From the NCBI RefSeq assembly GCF_030518795.1, contig NZ_CP130427.1:248001-312000 (forward strand): DNA of 64,000 nt. The letters run 5' to 3'. Position 1 is the stretch's first letter, and every line of letters starts with the position of its first letter. Source of the stretch: Micromonospora sp. NBRC 110009 (GTDB lineage: Bacteria > Actinomycetota > Actinomycetes > Mycobacteriales > Micromonosporaceae). This document shows positions 34,782-42,787 of this stretch, in pieces. Position numbers and translations under genes: made by a program. Below the pieces are notes generated by a model that saw only the letters and a list, made by a program, of their open reading frames with translations, was not told the origin of the DNA and ran no database searches.

Positions 34782-36598
34782 CACCGGAGGTCGAGGTCGA
34801 CGAGACCGGCGGACACCTGGAGATCCGCACCCCGCGGTACACGGCCCGGATCGATCGCCGGCGGCTGCTGGCGGACGTGACCGGGGCGGACGGCGGTTCG
34901 TGGGGACGGCTGCGCCTGCTCGCCTCCGTGCACGCCCTCGACGGACCCGACGAGACGGTGCGGGTGGAGCGGGTCGAGCACGAGTCCCACGACGGCGTCG
35001 TCCGGGTCACCGTCGCCTGCACCAGTTCCCGCTGGTCCGATCGCACCCAGGTGACGGAGTTCCACCCGGAGGCGATCACCTTCCGCGCGACCGTCCGCGG
35101 CCGGGGCCGCGTCACGACCGTGCACCTGCTCGGCGGCGCCCGCCTCCCGCAGGGCATGCTGCCCAGCGGCGCGGCGCACCGGACGGTCTTCTCGCCGAAC
35201 CCCGACCACCCGTGGCGGATCGCCCGACCAGCGGTCGAACCGGCGGTGATCAGCGTCAATGGTGAGGGCGGCGAGCCCGGGGTGGGCCGCTGGTTGTTCA
35301 CCCCCGCGCCGACCTGCTTCGGCTTGTCCCGCCAGCCGGCCGACGACGATCGGCGGCTGCCGGCCGGGCCGTGGCTGATGGTCGGGCTGGCGGCCGAACG
35401 GCGCCCCTTCGTGGAGTTCGGGTACGACCCCACGCCGGGCGGGTTCAGCCTGCGCTGTGAATACCAGGGACACACCCAGGTCGACGGTGCCTTCACCACG
35501 CCGACCGTGCTGCTGCTGTTCGGCGCGCGGGACCCGTACGAGGGGCTGGGCCGCTACCGGGACGAGTTGGTGGCGCGCGGCCTGACGCCGCCGGCCACCC
35601 CACGGCCGCTCGCCGAGCACTGGCGCCAGCCGATCTTCTGCGGCTGGGGGGCCCAGTGTGCCCTGGCAGCCGACGGTGGTTCCGCCGCTCCGGACCTGTC
35701 CCGGCAGGCGCTGTACGACGAACTCCTCACGACGCTGGCGGCCAACGACGTCGTACCGGGCACGGTCGTCGTGGACGACAAGTGGCAGGCGGAGTACGCC
35801 ACCTGCCGGGCCGACACCGGAAAGTGGCCGGATCTGGCGGGGTTCATCGCGGCCCGGCACGCCGAGGGGCAGCGGGTGCTGCTCTGGTGGAAGGCGTGGG
35901 ATCCGGAGGGCGCGCCCGACGAGGCGTGCGTCCGCGATCCCGACGGCAGGCCCCTGGCGATCGATCCGGAGAGCCCGCTGGGCCGGTCGGTCATCGAGGC
36001 GGCGGTGGCCCACATGCTGGGGCCGGGCGGGCTGAACGCGGACGGGCTGAAGGTCGACTTCACGGGCCGCACGCCGTCCGGCACCGCCCTTCGGCACGCC
36101 GGCCCCGCCTGGGGCTTCGACCTGTTGCACGAACTGCTGGCGGTCGCCTACCGGGCGGCGAAACAGGTGAAGCCGGACTCCCTGATCGTCACGCACACAC
36201 CCGATCCCGGCTTCCTCGACGTCACCGACATGGTCCGGCTCAACGACGTGCTGCACCTCGACCATCCGGAGGGGCGGACGCCACCGCCCGGGGTGGACGG
36301 TTCGGCGGTGGTGGAGCAGATGACCTACCGGGGGCGGGTGGTGCGGGCGGCCTGCCCGGAGATGCCGGTGGACACCGACGGCTGGTGCCTGCCGGGACAG
36401 CAGGATCTCGTCGCGTACGCCGCGGCCGCGCCGGCGCTGGGCGTGCCGGCGCTGTACTACGCCGACCGGATGGATCTGGAGCGTGGGCCGGTGGTCGAGG
36501 CGACCTGGTCGGCCATCGCGGCCGCCTGGGCGGCCTACCGCCGCGCCAAAGGGCTGGTGTTGCCGCATAGACTGCAGTCTTATGGTGCGGAAACGTGA
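34778..36598 (+). CDS. Clan GH-D-like glycoside hydrolase (alpha-galactosidase/GH36-like)
   Basis: This 606-aa protein has an N-terminal beta-sandwich of about 290 residues and a (beta/alpha)8 barrel. The barrel carries VVDDKWQ near residue 330 and the putative nucleophile Asp427 in GLKVDFTG, the clan GH-D pattern (alpha-galactosidases, raffinose synthase relatives). A later RLNDV and Trp-rich segment may hold the acid/base. No signal peptide is seen, so it acts in the cytosol on imported sugar. The ATG overlaps the MBL stop. GH31 was considered but its WxDMNE motif is absent. Confidence 0.65.
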   Translation: MTPEVEVDETGGHLEIRTPRYTARIDRRRLLADVTGADGGSWGRLRLLASVHALDGPDETVRVERVEHESHDGVVRVTVACTSSRWSDRTQVTEFHPEAITFRATVRGRGRVTTVHLLGGARLPQGMLPSGAAHRTVFSPNPDHPWRIARPAVEPAVISVNGEGGEPGVGRWLFTPAPTCFGLSRQPADDDRRLPAGPWLMVGLAAERRPFVEFGYDPTPGGFSLRCEYQGHTQVDGAFTTPTVLLLFGARDPYEGLGRYRDELVARGLTPPATPRPLAEHWRQPIFCGWGAQCALAADGGSAAPDLSRQALYDELLTTLAANDVVPGTVVVDDKWQAEYATCRADTGKWPDLAGFIAARHAEGQRVLLWWKAWDPEGAPDEACVRDPDGRPLAIDPESPLGRSVIEAAVAHMLGPGGLNADGLKVDFTGRTPSGTALRHAGPAWGFDLLHELLAVAYRAAKQVKPDSLIVTHTPDPGFLDVTDMVRLNDVLHLDHPEGRTPPPGVDGSAVVEQMTYRGRVVRAACPEMPVDTDGWCLPGQQDLVAYAAAAPALGVPALYYADRMDLERGPVVEATWSAIAAAWAAYRRAKGLVLPHRLQSYGAET

Positions 36599-37700
36599 GG
36601 GTGGCGGCGGCGAGGGGCGCACGACGGCTCCCGCGCCCCGGCGCCGCCCCACGATCCAGGATCTGGCCCGCGCCGCCGGCATCTCGCCCTCCACCGCATC
36701 CCGGGCCCTCAGCGGCAACGGCTACGTGTCGGCGGAGGTGCGCGCCCGGGTGCTCGCGGCCGCCGAGGAGATCGGCTACGTCCCGGACAGCATCGCCCGG
36801 TCGTTGCGCAGCCGCACCAGTCGCGCGGTGGGCGTACTGATCTCCGACATCCGTAACCCCTTCTACGCCAGCCTCGCGGCCGGCATCGAGGAGCGACTGC
36901 GCTCGGCGGGCTACCACGTGATCGTGGTCAACAACGACGGCGAGGCGGACGCCGAGGTCGAGGGGGCCCGCACATTCCTGGCGCTCCGGGTGTCGGCGGC
37001 GATCGTCACGCCGGTCTCCGACCGGGCGGTACGGATGCTGATGAGCGACGGTGTTCCGGTGGTGCAGGCCGACCGGCTGGTGGACGGCCTGAGCTCGGAT
37101 GCCGTGCTGGTCGACAACGTCCAGGGGGCACAGGAGATCACCAGTCACCTCGTCGCGCTCGGTCACACGACGATCGCGCTGCTCATCGACGAGACCGACT
37201 GGACCTCCGGCGCCGGCCGCCTCGCCGGATACCGCGCCGCGCTGCGCGCCGCCGGCATTCCGATGGATCCCGGCCTGGTGGTGCCGACGCGGTTCCAGCC
37301 CGATGCGGCGCGCGACGCCGTCAACGCCCTGCTGGACCGGCGCCCCGACGTCACCGCCCTGTTCGCCGCGAACAACCTGCTGGCCGAGGGGGCGTTCCAG
37401 GCGCTGCGGCTGCGCGGGCTGCGGGTGCCGGAGGACCTCTCGCTGGTGGCCTTCGACGACGTGCCGTGGATGTCGATGGTGTCGCCCGGGATCACCACTG
37501 TGGACCAGCACACCGACGAACTCGGGCGCACCTGTGCGCAGCTGGTCGTGGACCGGATCGCCGGGTCCCAGCCCGGCGAGGCGACGGTCCGATACATCGA
37601 GCCGTCGGTGGTCGTCCGCGGCTCCACGGCGGCGCCGGGTCAGCCGTCCGGACCCCTCGCGCGCGCAGGGTCCACAGAGGCCGATTCCGCCGCCGGCTGA
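36582..37700 (+). CDS. LacI-family transcriptional repressor
   Basis: This 372-aa regulator has the LacI helix-turn-helix (TIQDLARAAGISPSTASRAL) after a basic N-terminal tail, the hinge helix (NPFYASLAAGIEERL follows) and a periplasmic-binding-like sugar domain ending VDQHTDELG. The ATG at 36582 lies 17 nt inside the upstream hydrolase gene. It is last in the MBL-GH-lacI unit, which starts at operator 1, so it is likely autorepressed; operator 2 in front of the ABC genes carries the same dyad. The inducer should be a sugar from the imported glycan. Confidence 0.88.
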   Translation: MVRKREGGGGEGRTTAPAPRRRPTIQDLARAAGISPSTASRALSGNGYVSAEVRARVLAAAEEIGYVPDSIARSLRSRTSRAVGVLISDIRNPFYASLAAGIEERLRSAGYHVIVVNNDGEADAEVEGARTFLALRVSAAIVTPVSDRAVRMLMSDGVPVVQADRLVDGLSSDAVLVDNVQGAQEITSHLVALGHTTIALLIDETDWTSGAGRLAGYRAALRAAGIPMDPGLVVPTRFQPDAARDAVNALLDRRPDVTALFAANNLLAEGAFQALRLRGLRVPEDLSLVAFDDVPWMSMVSPGITTVDQHTDELGRTCAQLVVDRIAGSQPGEATVRYIEPSVVVRGSTAAPGQPSGPLARAGSTEADSAAG

Positions 37701-37749
37701 TCGGGGGAACGGGCCCGTCGCGGGCCGGCAACACGACGGCAAACAAGTC

Positions 37750-37778
37750 TTGACAGCCCCTGTGGCCGGAAATATGGT
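37750..37778 (+). promoter_or_regulatory. Vegetative-type promoter of the sugar ABC operon
   Basis: TTGACA (37750-37755) is a perfect -35 box; 17 nt later lies TATGGT (37773-37778), 4/6 of the -10 consensus. It is 148 nt before the binding-protein start and immediately upstream of LacI operator 2. Confidence 0.75.
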
Positions 37779-37787
37779 CCAGGTCAC

Positions 37788-37805
37788 TGTGGTAACGATG
37801 CCACA
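37788..37805 (+). promoter_or_regulatory. LacI-type operator 2 downstream of the ABC promoter
   Basis: TGTGGTAACGATGCCACA, 18 bp with 7 of 9 complementary pairs and a central CG, is placed 9 nt after the -10 box so that bound repressor would block initiation. It matches operator 1 at 14 of 18 positions. Confidence 0.75.
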
Positions 37806-37925
37806 CTCGATGTCCCGGACCTGGGTCCACCGGAAGAAGCACCGCCGGAGCGCCAGAACCAGCAGCTCAGGGCTGCGGTTCTCGCCCCCACGGCCCCGGA
37901 CATCCGCCGTCTTTGAGGAGTGACG

Positions 37926-39281
37926 ATGACGATCACCCGACGGGGTCTTCTGGCCGGTTCGATGGGGGCGCTCGCGCTGGGCATCAGCGCCTGCGGCGGG
38001 GTCAACAAGAGCGACAGCAGCAACAGCGACGCCACCAAGGGCGGCGACAGCGGGTCCTTGTCGACGATGGGCTTCGGCAAGCCCGACGACGTCGGTCAGG
38101 CCCGCATCGACGCGTTCAAGAGCGCCTATCCGAAGGTCCAGCTCAACATCAACGAGGGCGACTTCGACCCGCAGCAGTTCCTTTCCGCGGTCGCCACCGG
38201 CAACGCCCCGGACCTGGTGTATCTCAGCCGCGAGCTGATCGGCAGCTACGCCTCCCAGGGGGCCATCCAGCCGCTCGACGACAAGCTGGCCAGCGCCGGG
38301 GTCAAGACCGGCAACTACCGGGAGGCCGCGATCAAGGAGGTCACGGTCGACGGGAAGGTCTACGGCGTTCCCGAGTTCTACAACACCCGCAACATCCTGG
38401 CGAACGGCAAGGCGCTCCAGGAGGTCGGGCTCTCGCTGACGGACCTGAACACCTCCGACTGGGACAAGCTGCACACCAGCACCGTAAAGCTGTACAAGGC
38501 CACCGGCGGCCGGATCTCCCGGATCGGGTTCGACCCGAAGCTGCCGGAGTTCCTGCCCCTGTGGGCGAAGGCCAACGGCGCGGACCTGGTGAACCCCGAC
38601 GGCTCCCCGAACCTGGAGGACCCGAAGGTCATCGAGGCCCTGACGTACGCGCTGAGCCTGATCAACGAGCAGGGCGGCTGGTCGAAGTTCAAGGCCTTCC
38701 GCGACACCTGGGACCTCTTCGGCGCCAGCAACCAGTTCGTGAAGAACCAGGCCGGCGCGTTCCCCTGGGAGGGCTGGCTGGTGAACGTCCTGGTCCAGGC
38801 GTCACCGAAGGTCGATCTGCAGTCGCTGCCGTTCACCGACCGGCAGGGCAACCCGATCAGCTTCGAGAGCGGCAGCGCGTGGTGCCTGCCGAAGGGCGCC
38901 AAGAACCCCGCCGCGGCGGTCAACTGGATGAAGACCATGACCAGCACCGACACCTGGCTGAAGGCCGGTGAGGCACGCCAGGCGACGGTGGAGAAGAACA
39001 AGTCCACGTTCACCGGCCTCTGGACCGCCAACCCCGAGGCCGACAAGCAGATCAAGGCGAAGTACGTCAAGCCCGGCCAGACCGGCTTCGACAAGGCGAT
39101 CGAGAACTACTACGCGTCCACCGAGTACGCGTTCGCCGTCGTCGGCTCCAAGGCCGGCAGTGAGATCAAGACGGCCTGGCAGGACGCGGTCAACCGGGCC
39201 CTCTCCGGCCAGCAGAAGCCCGACGCGGCGATGAAGCAGGCGCAGTCGGAGGCGAGCAAGGCTTTCAGCGCGGCGAAGTGA
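37926..39281 (+). CDS. Carbohydrate ABC transporter substrate-binding lipoprotein
   Basis: This 451-aa SBP_bac_1 family protein carries a twin-arginine-like N-terminus (TRRGLLAG) and a lipobox ISAC, giving a Tat-exported lipoprotein. The mature domain has the family traits of CUT1 oligosaccharide binders (FNINEGDF-like strand, SNQFVKNQAGAFPWEGW near the middle). The ATG at 37926 follows GAGGAG by 5 nt. It heads the large operon; its stop overlaps the first permease (TGATG). Ligand is probably an oligosaccharide with mannose, given the downstream enzymes. Confidence 0.88.
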   Translation: MTITRRGLLAGSMGALALGISACGGVNKSDSSNSDATKGGDSGSLSTMGFGKPDDVGQARIDAFKSAYPKVQLNINEGDFDPQQFLSAVATGNAPDLVYLSRELIGSYASQGAIQPLDDKLASAGVKTGNYREAAIKEVTVDGKVYGVPEFYNTRNILANGKALQEVGLSLTDLNTSDWDKLHTSTVKLYKATGGRISRIGFDPKLPEFLPLWAKANGADLVNPDGSPNLEDPKVIEALTYALSLINEQGGWSKFKAFRDTWDLFGASNQFVKNQAGAFPWEGWLVNVLVQASPKVDLQSLPFTDRQGNPISFESGSAWCLPKGAKNPAAAVNWMKTMTSTDTWLKAGEARQATVEKNKSTFTGLWTANPEADKQIKAKYVKPGQTGFDKAIENYYASTEYAFAVVGSKAGSEIKTAWQDAVNRALSGQQKPDAAMKQAQSEASKAFSAAK

Positions 39282-40240
39282 TGGCCGCATCGACATCGGT
39301 CGCCGCCACCCGCAGCTTGACTCCGGGTGGCGCGCGCCGCACCAGGAACTGGCGGGAGATCCGGGCCGCCTACGGCTTCATCTCGCTGTGGATCGTCGGG
39401 TTCCTCATCTTCACGCTCGGTCCGATGATCGCCAGCCTCGTGCTGTCGTTCACCGACTACAACGCGATCGACTCCCCGCAGAACGTGGGGCTGGAGAACT
39501 ATCGCCAGCTGGTGGAGGATCCGAAGGTCGCCAAGGCGCTCGGCAACACCCTGGTGTACGCGGCCATGTTCGTGCCGGCGTCGATGGCCGTGGCGCTCGC
39601 CCTCGCGTTGGTGCTCAACCGCGTGGGGCGCGCCTCGGGCTTCTTCCGGACGGTCTTCTACCTGCCCAAGATGACGCCGACGGTCGCCGTCGGCGCGTTG
39701 TTCCTGCTGCTGCTCAACGGGCAGGAAGGGCTGCTCAACCGGACGCTGCGGGTGTTCGGCATCGATGGTCCCAACTGGACCACGGACACCCACTGGGTGA
39801 AGCCGGGCCTCGTCATCACCACGCTCTGGAGCCTCGGCGGGACCGTCGTCATCTACCTCGCCGCGCTGCGCCAGGTGCCCAAGGACCTCTACGAGGCCGC
39901 CGAGCTGGACGGCGCGGGCAGGTGGACGAAGTTCCGCAAGGTGACGATCCCGATGATCAGCGGTGCGCTCTTCTTCACCCTGATCGTGCAGACGATCGCC
40001 GCGCTGCAGATGTTCAACGAGGCCTACACCATGTTCTTCGGCGCGCAGCAGAACAGCACCTATTCCAACGAGGCCGCGCTGTTCTACGTGATCTACCTGT
40101 TCCAGCAGGCCTTCCGGTTCCTGCACATGGGATACGCCTCGGCGCTCGCCTGGCTGCTGTTCCTGATCATCATGATCATCACCGCCGTGCAGGTGCGCGT
40201 CTCCCGCCGGTTCGTCTACTACGAAGGCGAAAGGGACTGA
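39281..40240 (+). CDS. Carbohydrate ABC transporter permease (MalF-type)
   Basis: This 319-aa membrane protein has six helices and the EAA coupling loop EAAELDGAGRWTKFRKVTIPMI. It pairs with the following permease to form the CUT1 channel. Its ATG shares a base with the binding-protein stop. No ATPase is encoded in the operon, as usual for CUT1 systems that borrow a shared MsiK-type ATPase. Confidence 0.88.
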   Translation: MAASTSVAATRSLTPGGARRTRNWREIRAAYGFISLWIVGFLIFTLGPMIASLVLSFTDYNAIDSPQNVGLENYRQLVEDPKVAKALGNTLVYAAMFVPASMAVALALALVLNRVGRASGFFRTVFYLPKMTPTVAVGALFLLLLNGQEGLLNRTLRVFGIDGPNWTTDTHWVKPGLVITTLWSLGGTVVIYLAALRQVPKDLYEAAELDGAGRWTKFRKVTIPMISGALFFTLIVQTIAALQMFNEAYTMFFGAQQNSTYSNEAALFYVIYLFQQAFRFLHMGYASALAWLLFLIIMIITAVQVRVSRRFVYYEGERD

Positions 40241-40242
40241 CC

Positions 40243-41178
40243 ATGACCGCTTCGCCTCCCCACCTGACCGCCGCGGCTGCGGCCCCCGTCGACCCGCCGG
40301 CCGGGCAGCGCGTCGACGGCGTCCGCCCGGAGTCCGGGGGGCGCGACCAGGGGCCGTTCTGGAAGCGGGCCCCGTACCTGGTCGTGCTCGCCTTCGCCAG
40401 CGTCGTGTTCACCTACCCCTTCGTCTGGCTGATCAGCGCCTCGCTGAAGCCGCGCACCGAGGTGTTCGACAACGCCCTGATCCCCCGCGACGTGCAACTG
40501 TCGAACTTCGCCGACGTGTGGGACTACGCGCCCGTCCTGACCTGGATGGGCAACAGCGTGGTGGTGGGCGTCGCCGCGGCCACGACCGTGACGATCAGCA
40601 GCGCCCTCGTGGCGTTCGGCTTCGCGTACTTCCGGTTCCCCGGGCGCAACGTGTTGTTCGGGCTGGTGCTCGCGACGATGATGCTGCCGCAGGCCGTCAC
40701 CATGATCCCGGTCTACCTGATCTGGAACAAGCTCGGCCTCACCGGGACCCAGGTGCCGCTCTGGGCGCAGAACATCTTCGGTTCGGCGTTCTACATCTTC
40801 CTGCTGCGCCAGTTCTTCCTGTCGCTGCCCCGCGAACTGTTCGAGGCCGCCCGGGTGGACGGCTGTGGCTTCGTCGGGTTGTTCCGGCGCATCGCCCTGC
40901 CACTGTCCCGACCGGCCCTCGCGATCGTGTTCGTCTTCGAGATCCAGGCGAGCTGGGACGACCTGCTCAAGCCACTGATCTACCTACAGGACACCTCCCT
41001 GTTCACGATCCCCCGCGGGCTCAAGTCGGTCATCGACACGTTCGGCCAGGGCGGCGAACAGCACTGGGAGATCGTCATGGCGGCGAGCCTGATCGCCACC
41101 CTCCCGATGCTCATCATCTTCGCCGTGGCCCAGCGACACATCATCGAGGGCATCGCCACCCAGGGCCGGAAGGGCTGA
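40243..41178 (+). CDS. Carbohydrate ABC transporter permease (MalG-type)
   Basis: This 311-aa membrane protein has a Pro/Ala-rich cytosolic tail of ~45 residues, six helices and the EAA loop EAARVDGCGFVGLFRRIALPLS. MalG-type features such as YPFVWLISASLKP after the first helix are clear. It starts 2 nt after the partner permease. Confidence 0.88.
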   Translation: MTASPPHLTAAAAAPVDPPAGQRVDGVRPESGGRDQGPFWKRAPYLVVLAFASVVFTYPFVWLISASLKPRTEVFDNALIPRDVQLSNFADVWDYAPVLTWMGNSVVVGVAAATTVTISSALVAFGFAYFRFPGRNVLFGLVLATMMLPQAVTMIPVYLIWNKLGLTGTQVPLWAQNIFGSAFYIFLLRQFFLSLPRELFEAARVDGCGFVGLFRRIALPLSRPALAIVFVFEIQASWDDLLKPLIYLQDTSLFTIPRGLKSVIDTFGQGGEQHWEIVMAASLIATLPMLIIFAVAQRHIIEGIATQGRKG

Positions 41179-41185
41179 CGACAGC

Positions 41186-42157
41186 GTGCCGTTCTGCGAT
41201 CACGTACTGGCGCTCGACATCGGTGGCACCAAGCTCGCGGCAGGTGTCATGAACCGCACCGGGCAACTCCTCTCCTTCGTGCGGGTGCCCACCCGGGTCG
41301 AGGAGGGGCCGGACACCGTCATCAAGCGGCTGCTGAAACTCGGTCACGACGCATTGGCGGCGTCCGGGCACAGCCAGACCGACATCGCCGCGGTCGGCAT
41401 CGGCTGCGGCGGCCCGCTCAACCCGGTGACCGGCCGGGTGCAGGGCCCGCCCGGGCTGCCGAACTGGGACGACGTGCCGATCGTGGAGCTGGTCACCGGC
41501 GCCTACGACCGTCCGGCCTTCCTGGAGAACGACGGCACGGCCGCCGTGCTGGGCGAGTACCGCTTCGGGCCCTGGCACGGTGTGCGGCACATGCTCTACC
41601 TCACCGTGTCCACCGGCGTGGGCGGCGGCCTCGTCCTGGACGGCCGGGTCCACCGCGGCGCGGCCGGCAACGGCGGCGAGTTCGGCCACGTGATCATCGA
41701 CTGGCACGGGCGCGTCTGCGGATGCGGCCAGCGCGGCTGCATCGAGGCGTACGCCTCGGGCACCTCGATCGCCCGCCGGGCGGTCGAGGCGCTGGCCACC
41801 GGTTCCGCCTCGTCCATGCGCGACGTCGCCGTGGTCACGGCCGAGACCGTGTCGGCGCACGCGGCGCAGGGTGACCGGCTGGCCCGGCAGATCTGGGACG
41901 AGACCACGGCCGCGCTGGGGCGCGCCATCGCGGTGATGATCAACGTGGTCGAGCCGCAGCTCGTGGTCCTCGGCGGCGGTGTCACCCGGGCCGGCGACGC
42001 CCTGCTGGTGCCGGTCCGCCGCGCCGCCCTCGCGCAGGCCATGCGACCGGCCGGCGCCGCCGCCCGGCTGGAACTTGCCTCGCACGGTGAGACCGTCGGC
42101 GTGGTCGGCGCGGCGGCGTCCGCACTTCTCCACCTCGAGGAGGGAACGCACTCGTGA
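41186..42157 (+). CDS. ROK-family sugar kinase
   Basis: This 323-aa protein has the phosphate-binding ALDIGGTK at the N-terminus, the ExGH-type segment GGEFGHVII, and the zinc-binding CGCGQRGCIEAYASG. No helix-turn-helix precedes it, so it is an enzyme rather than a ROK repressor. It likely phosphorylates a hexose (glucose, mannose or an N-acyl hexosamine) freed by the operon's hydrolases. GTG start 7 nt after the permease stop; its own stop overlaps the next gene (GTGA). Confidence 0.85.
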   Translation: MPFCDHVLALDIGGTKLAAGVMNRTGQLLSFVRVPTRVEEGPDTVIKRLLKLGHDALAASGHSQTDIAAVGIGCGGPLNPVTGRVQGPPGLPNWDDVPIVELVTGAYDRPAFLENDGTAAVLGEYRFGPWHGVRHMLYLTVSTGVGGGLVLDGRVHRGAAGNGGEFGHVIIDWHGRVCGCGQRGCIEAYASGTSIARRAVEALATGSASSMRDVAVVTAETVSAHAAQGDRLARQIWDETTAALGRAIAVMINVVEPQLVVLGGGVTRAGDALLVPVRRAALAQAMRPAGAAARLELASHGETVGVVGAAASALLHLEEGTHS

Positions 42158-42747
42158 CTCCCGACGACCGGTCCCCGCTCGTACACCACGTCGACGAACA
42201 CCTCACGGTGATCGAGTCCGTCCGCAAGCTCGTGGCCGACGTCGAGGCCCTCGGCGACGAGATCTGCGCCCGCCTGAGCCGGGGCGGCACCGTCTACTCG
42301 TTCGGCAACGGGGGTTCCGCGGCGGACGCCCAGCACCTGGCGGGTGAGCTCATCGGGCGGTACTGCCGTGAGCGGCGCCCGCTGCCCGCCGTGGCCCTCT
42401 CCACCGACCCGACCGTGACCACCTGCATCGGCAACGACTACTCGTTCGAGGCTGTCTTCGCCCGGCAGGTCTCGGCACTGGCCCGGCCGGACGACGTGGT
42501 GGTGGCCTTCACCACCAGCGGCCGGTCCCCCAACGTCGTCGCCGGCCTGCGGGCCGGCCGCGACGCCGGCGCCCTGACCGTCCTGTTCACCGGGCACCCG
42601 GAGGCCGGTGGTGGACCGGCCGCGCGGCACGCCGACCACGTCTTCGCGGTCGCGTCCGAACGCACGGCCCGGGTCCAGGAGGCGCACGTCCTGCTCCTGC
42701 ATCTCCTCAGCGAACACATCGACCGCTGGGCCGTCGCGCCCGGCTGA
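42154..42747 (+). CDS. SIS-domain sugar isomerase, GmhA (phosphoheptose isomerase)-like
   Basis: This 197-aa single SIS-domain protein has the GmhA signature FGNGGSAADAQHLAGE and the second site TTSGRSPNV. GmhA interconverts sedoheptulose-7-phosphate and a heptose phosphate, but homologues in sugar operons can handle other ketose/aldose phosphates. Standing between a ROK kinase and an alpha-mannosidase, it may isomerise the phosphorylated product; that is inference. Confidence 0.8.
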   Translation: MTPDDRSPLVHHVDEHLTVIESVRKLVADVEALGDEICARLSRGGTVYSFGNGGSAADAQHLAGELIGRYCRERRPLPAVALSTDPTVTTCIGNDYSFEAVFARQVSALARPDDVVVAFTTSGRSPNVVAGLRAGRDAGALTVLFTGHPEAGGGPAARHADHVFAVASERTARVQEAHVLLLHLLSEHIDRWAVAPG

Positions 42748-42787
42748 CCATCGCGCACCGCACCACCGGAAGGGATCCCCGATCCAC

